Source: Dichetophora obliterata (lineage: Eukaryota; Arthropoda; Insecta; Diptera; Sciomyzidae). From it: a stretch of DNA of 64,000 nt. The stretch is taken from the NCBI GenBank assembly GCA_963920525.1, contig OY986436.1, positions 8,328,001-8,392,000 of the forward strand, written 5' to 3'. A program made the translations under genes and the position numbers. Below are positions 33,533 to 42,902 of this stretch, piece by piece. Positions within the stretch are counted from its first letter, which is position 1. Every line of letters starts with the position of its first letter. The notes below the pieces were generated by a model, which was not told the origin of the DNA, made no database searches, and saw nothing but the letters and a program-made list of their open reading frames with translations.

Positions 33533-33720
33533 CGGACTTCAGTTACGAATCCGTTTCGGACTTCAGATACGTATCCGTTTCGGACTTCAGTTACGAATCC
33601 GTTTCGGACTTCAGATACGAATCCGTTTCGGACTTCAGTTACGAATCTTTTTCGGGTTTCAGATTCGAATCCGTTTCGGACTTCAGATACGAATCCATTT
33701 CGGACTTCATATACGAAATA
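33533..33720 (+). repeat. 24-bp tandem repeat, about 8 units
   Basis: The unit is CGGACTTCAGATACGAATCC plus GTTT. The alternation of CAGTTACG and CAGATACG units suggests a 48-bp higher-order unit. Because 24 is a multiple of three, the array is open in a plus-strand frame as repeated RTS(D/V)TNPF. Three more units in the same orientation lie at 34440-34520. Confidence 0.92.
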
Positions 33721-33788
33721 GACGTTTCAGACTCTTTTTTTTTAAATGATGCGAACTCGGAACGGACTCGTTCGACGGACTCATTTGA

Positions 33789-34337
33789 GCTACAGATGTT
33801 AAAAATATAGGTTCTCTAAACAAGTTTGACGCATTCAAATTCGAAAACTTTTTGCAGGAAATTAAACGTAAATTAAAACAAAAAAAATTATTTTGTAATC
33901 AAATTTATAAGAGAGTAGTGGAGGCTAGTTTAAATGGTAAAAAAAATAATTCAAAATATCAAATAAACGCGTACAATGTTGGTGAGTTCCAGGATGGCTC
34001 ATACTTGTTTCTTCAAACAGCTAAACATTATTTTTCATTGAAGCATCCCAATAACTTTTACTGCTATAAAGATAAAGCGTACAAAATTCACGCAATTAAA
34101 AAAGTTTCCGAAAAATATCTTGTGTACGGCTATCCTATAGTCACATTTAATTTGATCACTAATGATAATTATTTAAAAATTCTGACAAGTACTTTTCTTC
34201 GATTTGAAGGAGAGCTTGAGGAGCACGAGCCTAATGAAATAAAAAAGTTGTTTAAAATAAAAATAAGTACACAATTGTATTTCGTAAGAAATTGTAAAAC
34301 AAATTTAAAACAGTCTTTTATGTTAACGTTGTGGTAA
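33789..34337 (+). pseudogene. transposase-like C-terminal fragment
   Basis: The open frame from 33789 has no ATG near its start, so it is a 3' exon or truncated fragment of about 182 residues. Residues near the start, NKFDAFKFENFLQEIKRKLK, match a motif I remember from the C-terminal part of a group of animal transposase-like proteins (consensus roughly SAFxFENxLxxIKxLV). Later segments read GSYLFLQTAKHYFSLKH and KYLVYGYPIVTFNL. An AG precedes the conserved part, so a splice acceptor is possible. No catalytic motif is visible. I do not claim activity. The link to EnSpm/CMC elements is a recollection. Confidence 0.5.
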
Positions 34338-34439
34338 TTTTTTTGACGGATTCGTAACGGGTCCGTCAAAACATAAGAGCGATTCCTCTCAAAAATACGA
34401 ATTGCTTTTTCCATTTTTTCGGATCCGCCTCGAACTCAG

Positions 34440-34600
34440 AACGGACTTCAGAAACGAATCCGTAACGGACTTCAGATACGAATCCGTTTCGGAATTCATA
34501 TACGAATCCGTTTCAGACTCTTTTGGCGGATTCGTAAGGGGTTCGTAACGGGTCCGTCGAAACATAAGAAAGCGTAGTGCGTACTGACGGACTCGTAACG
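34440..34600 (+). repeat. right subterminal repeats of the 33.4-34.6 kb element
   Basis: Three 24-bp units in the same orientation as the left array, plus two diverged copies of GGATTCGTAACGGGTCCGTC (34347 and near 34527) followed by AAACATAAGA. Confidence 0.8.
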
Positions 34601-34882
34601 GGTTCGTAACGGATCCGCATCCGTTTTTGTGCACATTGGGTACACGCATCTGTATTCTCTATTGTATTTATCTTGCTGAAAATAAAGATTCGTTTTATTC
34701 GTACTCCAACTCATGGCAGAATAACCAGGTAGGGCTGACTCGGAGAGGAATGAAGTAGAAATCAGAGAAAAGCAAGCTAGTTGTCAAAATCAGCTGTTCA
34801 TGTCGAGTAAAAATTAGGAACATCTAAAAAATTTCAGCTAACTGAACCAACAACAATTACCAAGCAAAATCTCTTTGTCCCG

Positions 34883-35037
34883 CTTTTCACTCGGCAATAA
34901 TTGCCTTTGATGCAAGCAGTTTGTCGATTATTCGCCCGCATGAGGGGGCTTACGAAAGTCCCCTTTAAACCCGAGTAGTTCACAAACTACTTGCGGCGAA
35001 AGCAATTATTGCTCATAGAATTGCCGAGTAAAAACCG
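34883..35037. mobile_element. short hairpin MITE
   Basis: TTTTCACTCGGCAATAATTG on the left is mirrored by GAATTGCCGAGTAAAAACC on the right. The inner stem matches as well (GCAAGCAGTTTGT against ACAAACTACTTGC). A small GC-rich hairpin, GGGGGCTTACGAAAGTCCCC, is at the apex. No target duplication is resolved. Confidence 0.7.
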
Positions 35038-35149
35038 GTCCTTTGCAGCATGCAGAACCAAAACAACAATATCAGCAGCAACGTTGCCAGTTATGTTTGA
35101 AAAATCCCATTAGTAGTAATTTTTAATTGCCCTTAGGATTTTTTGCTTT

Positions 35150-35530
35150 TGGGAATTCCTATTAAATTTTTGAATTCAGCGTGTAATTTTTTAATAGGCG
35201 TGGGAATTCAGCGGGGTATTTTTTTTATTTCCGTGGGAGTTTGGTGATATTCTTCTTAAATTTTTTTTTTTTTTTTAAGGAACATTTCTTTGTGGGGTTT
35301 CTAAATCTTTTTTTAAATTGTTTGTGCATATGGGATTTATTGTGGTATTTTTTAATGCGAATGAGATTGTTGTGGCAATTTTAAATGCACATGAAGTTTG
35401 TGGTGGAATTTTTAAAACGCGTGGTATTTTTGTGGTAATTTTTAGTGATCGTGAGATCTTTTTGTATATATTTTATTGCGGTAGAAACTTTTTGTTTTAT
35501 CTTTACCATGGTAATTTTTGTTGTATTTAA
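35150..35530 (+). repeat. degenerate tandem repeat of about 48-51 bp
   Basis: Repeats of the form AATGCGAATGAGATTGTTGT followed by GGCAATTTTTAA recur with strong decay. The frame at 35318-35530 is a translation of this array, with a period of 16-17 residues, and is not called as a gene. Confidence 0.6.
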
Positions 35531-36045
35531 TTTATGTTACTGTGAAAAAGTAACTTTTTGTCGGAATTGTTTTAAATTTTAACTGGCAAACTTGGCTTGT
35601 ATTAGTACATTTTTTTGTAGCCACATACTGGTTCTCTGGCTATCTGTATTCTCTATTGTATTACAACCCAACACGCCATGCATGTCACTGTTCCAGCTAA
35701 ACGGAACTTAAAACGGCACGAATGAACGACATGGTATGTAAACGGTATGGTATGAAAACGGCATGTTTTTGTAGCTTAAAACCGTTCTCTATATAATTGT
35801 AAAGTCCTTTTTTTATACTTATCAAGAATCGAATTGAAAATTATGTCAGATTGATGCGTCGTTTGTTCTTGTCTTTTTTCCCTCTCTTTTTCACCCGTTC
35901 GCCAAAAAACTCTAAATTTGCATTGAATCTTGTATTGAAATCAAGGTAGTGCAGTTGAGTTGCCGTTTATTGTTTAGTTTATTGTTGCAACTTAATAAAA
36001 ACTATTTTAAGAAAAGGTTACAATTGTTAAACAACAAATAAAATG
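35531..36045. other. no gene recognised
   Basis: Holds a 21-bp repeat (35642-35662) identical to 34648-34668. It also has several ACGGYATG motifs around 35700-35770. Confidence 0.5.
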
Positions 36046-36059
36046 AATATACAACTTAA

Positions 36060-36429
36060 AGTTTTCTATATGACCTTGTTATTTATTATTTTGATTTTCT
36101 ATGATTTGAACACAAATTCTAAATGTTTGATAATTTAAATCATTCTTGATTTTAGATACAAATTCTAGTTGTTTGATAGTTTTCAATCGTTTAATGAGCC
36201 TTACGTCAGGTTACTAATTAATCAGCTAGTGATGTTTTCCTTTTTTATATTGAAAATGTTGTTGTTTCTTTGGAAAAAATTCGTTAGAGCAATTAATTGT
36301 TCTAACCTGACCTAAAGCTCAATAAACGATTTTAAAGTATCAAACAACTAGAATTTGTATTTAAAATCAAGAATGGTTTAAACTATCAAACATTTAGAAT
36401 TGGTATTTAAATCAAAGAAAATCAACATT
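36060..36429. mobile_element. foldback family, copy 1, with 14-bp flanking direct repeats
   Basis: Left-arm blocks CTAAATGTTTGATAATTTAA, CATTCTTGATTTTAGATACA, ATTCTAGTTGTTTGATAG and AATGAGCCTTACGTCAGGTTA are mirrored in reverse order on the right arm, ending in AGAATTGGTATTTAAATCAA. AATATACAACTTAA flanks it at 36046-36059 and 36430-36443, a plausible target duplication, though longer than usual for DNA elements. The same arms recur at 52932-53402. Confidence 0.8.
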
Positions 36430-36443
36430 AATATACAACTTAA

Positions 36444-37260
36444 TAAATGGTAGATACGCTTATATGAAACACGCAATGCATAGTTTGCTGACGACGAAAC
36501 GGTCCGCTTCACTGCATTTAAAAGTGCACACCGTTTTTAACCGAACCAGATAGGCTATCTGGGAAACGAAAAAATTTAAGCAACTGATGTGTATTTATAT
36601 ATGTATGTATATTTTACATACATATTAATAAAAACAACAACAACAACAACAACAACAAGAACAAAAGCAGAACTACAACGAAGGACATGATTACGAACCA
36701 AACGAGCACACACAACAACAACAACAACCATAAAAATACCATAAGCAGCAACTGAAGCAGCTTCTGCATTTCTCATACGAATATATGAATTTTTTTCTTC
36801 TTAGATTTTGCTATTTTATTAGATATTCGTTTTATTCGCACTCCACCTGATATTTTAGCATTTTTTTTTCTTTGTACGATGAATATTAAAGGCTGTAGGT
36901 ATACCCCAAAGTGTTAAATATCACTATGAAAAAATTTGTGAAAATGACCCCATACAAATCGCGCTATAAGACGTAATTCTACGTCAAAAAGTATAGATGA
37001 TTTCAATGTTTTTGAGTAACAATAAAAGATTATGTCTCATACAATTTAGAACTTTACTAATGTATTGTGCATTTAATTAATTTAATATTATTTTCATTGG
37101 CCCATTATCATAAACAAAATAAAAGTCGACTCTAAATTTAGTATAAGCATTTTTTACCGTTTTTAAATACAATATGTTGTCAAAAAGCTTGCACTAAATT
37201 GAAAGTCGACTTTTATTTTGCTTATGATAATGCGCCATTGAATGTATTTTTCGACGAAAT
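36444..37260. other. no gene recognised; CAA microsatellite
   Basis: Contains (CAA)n at about 36633-36658 and another CAACAA patch near 36712-36728. The minus-strand frame at 36576-36776 is a translation of these repeats. ATTCGTTTTATTCG(C/T)ACTCCA at 36825-36845 repeats 34688-34708. Confidence 0.55.
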
Positions 37261-38454
37261 TTGGTTGTTAAATTTTAAGGGCCGATGTTGAATGTGAACC
37301 ACACCTAAACGTCAAGTTTTTCTGCATTTCATTTGACATTTCTCAATTTCAGACTAATTCAATTTGAACAATGGAAAGATACACAATAACGCGTAAAAGT
37401 TATTCAGGCTTATTATGAAAATGGACGTTCAAATCAAAATGCATATCGTGCACTTCGTGATTTTTTTCGGTCAATTTAATCGTCCAAATGTGCGTACAAT
37501 CGGAAAAATCGTGCAAAAATTTGAGCAAACCGGGTCTGTAGGAGATGTGAAAACACCAGTGCATGCTCGTACAGCTCGTTCTGCAGAAATTATTGCTGCT
37601 GTTCGCGAAGTGTGGCTGAAGAGCCGTCCACCTCAACTCTCACGCTCGTCGTTGATGAACAAGGCATTTACACGCTTACAAGGTGCAATTGACTCAAGAA
37701 CTAAAGCCTCTTGACCATTTCAAGCGTAGTCAATGGTCAGAATGGTGGCAAGAAATGGCAACAGTGGATGATCAGTTTTCGAAGAAAATAATCTTCAGTG
37801 ATGAGGCACATTTTCACCTCAGTGGATTCGTCAATAAGCAGAATTGCCGTATTTGGGCGAATGATAATCCAAGAGTGACTTTTTGGTGCGGTTTATAGGC
37901 CAAAATGAGGCCGGTCAGGTAGTTACTGTGAATGGTGTTCGCTATCGTGAGATGATAACTAACTTTTTATGGCCCAAATTGAAAGATATGGATGTGGGTG
38001 ATATGTGGTTTCAACAGGACGGTGCCACTTGCCACACAGCTAACGAAACAATGGCTCTTTTGAGCGACAAATTCAATGGGCGTGTTATCTTACGAGGTGG
38101 CGATGTCAATTGGCCGCCAAGATCATGTGATTTGACACCGTTGGACTTCTTTCTTTGAGGTTATTTGAAAGAAAAGGTGTACGTCGATAAGCCAGCAATA
38201 AATCAAGAGGTAAAGTATGAGATAGTTCGGCACATTAACGGCATAGAACCTCAATTACGCCTCAGCGTCATCAAAAATTTGGACCATCGGATGGAGGTGT
38301 GCCGCCAAGGTCGCGGCGGCTATTTGGCCAATATTTTGATCTACACATAATTGAATTGTACCAATATTATCATAATAAAAAGAAATGATAATAATTTCTT
38401 AAATAATTTGTGTTTTATTCAAAATCAACATCGGCCCTTAAAATTTAACCAACC
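37261..38454 (+). mobile_element. mariner-like transposon with about 30-bp inverted ends
   Basis: The left end TTGGTTGTTAAATTTTAAGG followed by GCCGATGTTGA, and the reverse complement of 38425-38454 (GGTTGGTTAAATTTTAAGGG followed by CCGATGTTGA), match apart from one extra base. The TA flank is not clean. The interior is the transposase pseudogene at 37371-38350. Confidence 0.88.
37371..38350 (+). pseudogene. mariner-like (IS630/Tc1/mariner) transposase, broken
   Basis: The ATG at 37371 starts MERYTITRK, then the frame shifts. Recognisable in order: NRPNVRTIGKIVQKFEQTGS, KTPVHARTARSAEIIAAV, LSRSSLMN, FSDEAHFHLSGFVNKQNC, NEAGQVVTVNGVRYREMIT, WFQQDGATCHTANET, WPPRSCDLTPLDFFL and CRQGRGGYLANI. 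The three catalytic Asp positions survive (SDEAH, QDGATCH, CDLTPLD), with 36 residues between the last two by my count, so it is not the classic DD34D type. There are at least three frameshifts, an internal deletion after LSRSSLM, and a Trp-to-TGA stop at 38156-38158. It encoded a cut-and-paste transposase. It is now inactive. Confidence 0.92.
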
Positions 38455-38736
38455 TTTATATATCTCTTATCTCGTAACGCATATATACTTATTTACATAT
38501 AAATAAAAGTATCCTATAAATTAAAAAAAACATAAAATAACTTTTATGTTCTAAAACATAGATGCCCAAAGTAGTAGTATTGGTGAGAGTGACGAAATAA
38601 CACTGGAAGAAAACAATTTGCTTTTCATTTTATTTAGTTGTCAACGAGATTGCGACGAAAGCACATGTGTGGCGGGTGTTGTAATTTTTTTCTGTTTCTT
38701 TGTTTAACAAAAGGGAAATGTAAAATTAATGAATGT
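38455..38736. other. no gene recognised
   Basis: AT-rich spacer between the mariner-like element and the long-TIR element. Confidence 0.5.
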
Positions 38737-38744
38737 ATGTACAT

Positions 38745-39222
38745 TAGAGCGTATCACGTTATAGGGGGGAAAAAAAAAGTTCGCCGTAAACCTTCGAATA
38801 TGAAGCATTTTTGTCTGTTGTTTTCGAAAAAAAAATTTTTTTTTTTTGACCGAACGTAGGGGTCGCGCATTTACATTTTTGTTTATAACTTCGTCATTTG
38901 ACGTCAGATTTTAAAGTATGTTATATCAAAGTTTTTGTCTCGAGGAGACCAATATTATTGTTTCAAAGGTCATTGACCTCAGACCCCCCGTTCTAGTACT
39001 TACTCACCAGATCTCAGTTCCTACCATGCTAACATGCCACCCTGATTTCAGAAAAAAAAAGCTCGCAAAAAATGTGTAAACTTTTGTGAAGGAAGTATAT
39101 CGATTGTTTCTGTGCAAATATTTTTAAAAATTTTTTTAATTTTCTTTGACGAAATTAGGTTATTTTTACACTAGAGTATATCATAAAGGGCTTAAAGCTA
39201 CCTTGAATTGCAATTTTAAGAC
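38745..39222. repeat. left long terminal inverted repeat
   Basis: Mirrors 42222-42691. It includes homopolymer runs of A and T near 38768 and 38827 and the shared blocks listed for the element. Confidence 0.92.
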
Positions 39223-39309
39223 AAAAGGCTATTCATAATCAAAAATTAACAAATGAAATAAAACTTTATTGAATTCAGAAACCATTGGATCCATTTAATC
39301 CATAAAATT

Positions 39310-41653
39310 TCAATCCATCAAATTTCGACGTGATTCAAGTTGGCTGTATTTCTGACGGCTCTCGAGTTTAGCTAAAATGTGGCCCATACGTTGTTCATCG
39401 GTGACGGCCATAGCAGATTCATGTACTACATGGACAAAACGCTCGGTGTTTTGAGAATGGCATGGATAAGCTGTACAAAAATATTAAGGCTTTGCAAAAA
39501 TGAAACTATAAAATTATGTTATTTTTCTTATGCAAACCTGGTAATTCAATGATTTCATTTGAATATTGTAATGCTTCTAGCTGGTCTTGCGTGAAGAACT
39601 GCAAGCATGGCGGCTCCGTCACTTCGAATTTGGTCCAATTAATCATACTGAAGTATGAGTCACTCTCAAAATTTATGAAATTTTGTTCCTGAGGACCAAA
39701 CATTTGCCGAATGCTTCCTGTTACTTCCTTGCGGGCTTCTAAAATCTTCGCATATGCATCTGAACGCAATTGAGGATCTGGGTCCGTTATCATCGATAAC
39801 AAAACATTTTCGGGGTGAAGAAAGTATGCGTTATTTTCGATGATCGGACGGACGGCCTCTTGAATGTCTTCGGCAACTGACGAATCCAAGATATGTATTT
39901 GTGAACGTTGCGACTTCCGTGAATTGCCAGTGGTTGGCTTTTCACCAGAAACCAGAATGGCGCATAAACTTTCACAACGAATTGAGCCAGTTTTTTCAAC
40001 GTCATCGAGGGTTGCGTGCACGTTAAATAATAGCGAAGGATTCGAGACGCTGTTGTTAGCCAGCGCGCTGTGCTAATTGGTCCAGGCTTCTCGCTGGCTA
40101 ATCTCTCATCGCAATCTCCAGTATGAACGGCTCGAACCATATTGTATAAATAAAGCTGGTCGCCTCGAACATTCCAGCCTTCTATGTTTTCAGGCATTTC
40201 TCCCATAGGAATGCGTTCGAAATTTTGTTTGACCTAACCAAACGGAATAAGCAATAATAGATCCGAATTACAAATAAATTCAATGTTTACAATAACATTG
40301 ACGTATAGTACACGGAACATGAAAAATTGTTAAAACAAATAATGTACTATACTTACAGAATACTGCATGCAATTTTGAATTCCTGCTCCGATATTTCCTG
40401 GCCACATTCCAGGTCCTTTTTGTTTTCCAAGCATTGATCTTAAAAGCGCATTAAATGGCAGCTCGTTAAAATGAAATAAGCACACCAACCATTGTAACGG
40501 TCTCTGTAAATGACGTTCCATCCTCGCAATGACTCCACCTTTGTAGCCAGTGTTGGTAGGAGTTCCATCGACCCTAATGGCAATCAAATGATCCGTTTTC
40601 AAGTTTTCTTTACTTAAGTAGTCCACTATGCTGTTCTGGATTGCAACTGCGGTGCTGTTAGTGGGGGTAGTATAGCCAATGAATTTGGAATCTGGCTCTT
40701 TTACAATGGTGACATGTTCTTCATGCACAACAACATTGCGCGACACATTTGCCTCCGTGACTCTTTTCAAAGTTGCCTCTTTTTTGCCATCGAAGGAGAT
40801 ACATGTTAATAGTTCATCACATCTGGCCGCGGCTATAGCTTCTTTACGGAACTTCACACGTTCTCTAAATATTTTATTTTTGTCGATGATAAGCCCGTCA
40901 AAGAATTGACCTATACTTTCGGCTGTTTCGGCAGATAACTCCTCGTTGGCTTTTGCGGTTATCGACAATCGCAAATCTTTAATTAACATTGTCGCAAGCA
41001 AAGCACCGTAGCGAACTGAGGTGTCGCTGCGATCCAATGCCATACTAAAATTACGCAATGAAATGTCCGCCACTGTAAATTTTTTTTTTTGGCTGTGAAT
41101 CGCTAACGTTCTCTTCAAATTCTTGTTCTTCATCGCTGTCTGGTTCGTACCCAACGCTGGCGGAGTAGTTCGTATTCGTTGTTGCAATAAGTGACTGCAT
41201 TTCAACATTGCCAAATATCATCGACATTGAATCAGAGATATCATCTAAAGCCATCAATCGTGGACCGCACTGATCAATGAAAAACACTTTTGCTGGGTCT
41301 GGGATTTTATTAGACGCGATGCAATTGCATGGAATATTCATTTCAATGCCGCACTTGCAACGCGAAATTAAGAACAATTTATTCCACGCATAAACATTGT
41401 ATCTCAATGGATTTTTAGCAATTTTGTAATATTCTTTCACAAGATTATTTAAACGTTTACGTACTGCTGTTACCGATATAATTGGAATGCCCGCGCGTTG
41501 CCACAAAAGGATAACGTTTCTTACAGCTTCCTGTTTAAAAGCATCCAGCTTTCGACTTCGATCACTATTTTGTTGCAAATACAATAAAAAATTAATCACA
41601 TCGCGCTCCGTTGGCAACTGTGTATTATTAAATTTATTCACAATAAAAGACAT
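39310..41653 (-). pseudogene. transposase-like gene of the long-TIR element, introns visible
   Basis: The ATG at 41653 opens exon 1 (41653-40357). A donor GTAAGT at 40356-40351 and an acceptor TTAG ending at 40234 lead to exon 2 (40233-39538). A donor GTTTGC at 39537 and an acceptor TACAG ending at 39471 lead to exon 3 (39470-39310, stop TGA). Both joins keep the reading frame. Motifs: CKCGIEMNIPCNC, CISFDGKK, AIRVDGTPTNTGYKGG, WLVCLFHFNELPF, ARWLTTASRI, NNAYFLHPENVLLSM, MINWTKFEVTEPPCL and YPCHSQNTER. D...D...C/H...ER looks like an RNase H-fold transposase in the hAT manner. I recall similar uncharacterised proteins in arthropods and Hydra. Two lesions: a frameshift at an 11-base homopolymer (41080-41090) and another near 39890. 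Confidence 0.8.
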
Positions 41654-41854
41654 TTTTTATTTTTTAGGTCGTGAAATTTAAATACACAAAACACATTTGA
41701 TAATTATAACCAAGATTTATAGCTTTATAGAGACTTTTTGACGACATTGACAGGTATGAAATAGACCAACACACTATGTTTTAAGACAAACACTTTGAGA
41801 GGGAGTTTTAAAATCGGGTAAAAGGGATACAACTATGAAAAATCCCATCAATCG

Positions 41855-42135
41855 TGCGTATTAAAATGCATTTCGCAGACTTTTTCCGAAGACTTCAATT
41901 CCAATCCACACGAGTCTTTCTACCTTTTCCTACATAGTTCATTTCTGGGAACCTTGAAAAAACTTAAATTTTCTTTGTTCCAAGTACAGCGGCAGATAGC
42001 ACAGCTTCTAGAAATTTTCTTTAATTTAAAGTATATTTTTTTAGCACTGCACTGAATTATTTTGGTTAACACACTAGACGCGTCTTGTAGATTGAAGGCA
42101 ATAAGAAAGTAGAAATTTACCATTGGATTTTGCAA
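41855..42135 (-). pseudogene. THAP zinc-finger exon, two in-frame stops
   Basis: On the minus strand SRSCAICRCTWNKENLSFF is followed by KVPRNELC, then CGLELKSSEKVCEMHFN. This is the C2CH pattern of THAP DNA-binding domains: CxxC, a central Pro, the Trp position, then CxxH followed by Phe. The invariant Trp position is a TAG stop, and a later Trp-type codon is TGA. An ATG exists at 42135, but a natural THAP start would be closer to SRSCAIC, near 42025, where a TTCTAG acceptor-like site occurs. It lies upstream of the transposase-like exons inside the same inverted repeats, so it probably encoded the element's end-binding domain, as in P-type elements. Whether it is spliced to 41653 is unknown. 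Confidence 0.7.
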
Positions 42136-42221
42136 TGGATTATAACATAAAGAATGGCATCACTGTATTTTGTGATTTTGGTAGCACCAGTTGATCTATT
42201 TCAGAGATGTTGTGGCTAGGA

Positions 42222-42691
42222 GTGTTTTTAAATTGCAATTCAAGGTAGCTCTAAGCCCTTTAAGATATACTCTAGTGTAAAAATAACCTAATTTCGTTAA
42301 AGAAAATTAAAAAAATTTTTAAAAATATTTGCACTGAAACAATCGATATACTTCCTTCACAAAAGTTTACACATTTTTTGCGAGCTTTTTTTTTCTGAAA
42401 TCAGGGTGGCATGTTAGCATGGTAGGAACTGAGATCTGGTGAGTAAGTACTAGAACGGGGGGTCTGAGGTCAATGACCTTTGAAACAATAATATTGGTCT
42501 CCTCGAGACAAAAACTTTGATATAACATACTTTAAAATCTGATGTTAAATGACGAAGTTATAAACAAAAATGTAAATGCGCGACCCCTACGTTCGGTCAA
42601 AAAAAAAAAAAAAAAATTTTTCGAAATTAACTTGCATAAATGCTTCAGAATAGAAGGTGTACGGCGAACTTTTTTTTTGCGATACGGTCTA
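42222..42691. repeat. right long terminal inverted repeat
   Basis: Inverted partner of 38745-39222. Confidence 0.92.
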
Positions 42692-42698
42692 ATGTACA

Positions 42699-42757
42699 TA
42701 TTTTAGTAATACTCTTGATGTATGTATTTATTTTAGTAATACTCTTGATGAATGTAT
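42699..42757 (+). repeat. short tandem duplication
   Basis: ATTTTAGTAATACTCTTGAT followed by G(T/A)ATGTAT occurs twice in a row just outside the long-TIR element. Confidence 0.85.
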
Positions 42758-42899
42758 TGGCAGATATATATATATTTCTATAATACACTCATATATAATT
42801 TATATATGCGGACATCTGGATAGAATGATATATTTCGAAGTAAAAAGATTCTTCGAAGTGTTTATAAATTTTCCCCTCAATTAATCATTGTTCAATTTG
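42758..42899. other. AT-rich DNA, possible 3' end of the outer hAT
   Basis: Includes TATATA tracts. I could not define the terminus of the hAT element. Confidence 0.4.
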
Positions 42900-42902
42900 C
42901 AA

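Larger units (their letters stand above)
33406..34640 (+). mobile_element. inverted-ended element with subterminal 24-bp repeats, possibly EnSpm/CMC-like
   Basis: The left end CCCAGTGTGCCAAACGGATC and the right end, reverse complement CCCAATGTGCACAAAAACGG, are related inverted termini. A 2-bp TA is the best candidate target duplication. Both subterminal regions are packed with CGAATCCG/CGGATTCG-bearing repeats, a CACTA-like trait. The interior holds one ORF (33789-34337). Superfamily is inferred from subterminal repeats plus remembered similarity of the ORF, not from a canonical CACTA terminus, which is absent. Confidence 0.6.
38745..42691 (-). mobile_element. 3.95-kb DNA transposon with about 470-bp terminal inverted repeats (unassigned superfamily)
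   Basis: The left arm (38745 to about 39222) and right arm (about 42222 to 42691) are near-identical inverted copies, with landmarks such as CCAATATTATTGTTTCAAAG, ATGCTAACATGCCACCCTGA and GGGCTTAAAGCTACCTTGAA. Outer ends read TAGAGCGTATC and TAGACCGTATC. Both are bordered by ATGTACAT (38737-38744 and 42692-42699). This 8-mer is its own reverse complement, so it may be an 8-bp target duplication or part of the inverted repeat. A spliced gene lies on the minus strand between the arms. High arm identity suggests recent activity or gene conversion, yet the gene carries lesions. Confidence 0.9.

Noticed and set aside
35318..35530. Hydrophobic 70-residue frame resembling a membrane protein
   Set aside because: Follows a degenerate 48-51 bp tandem repeat.
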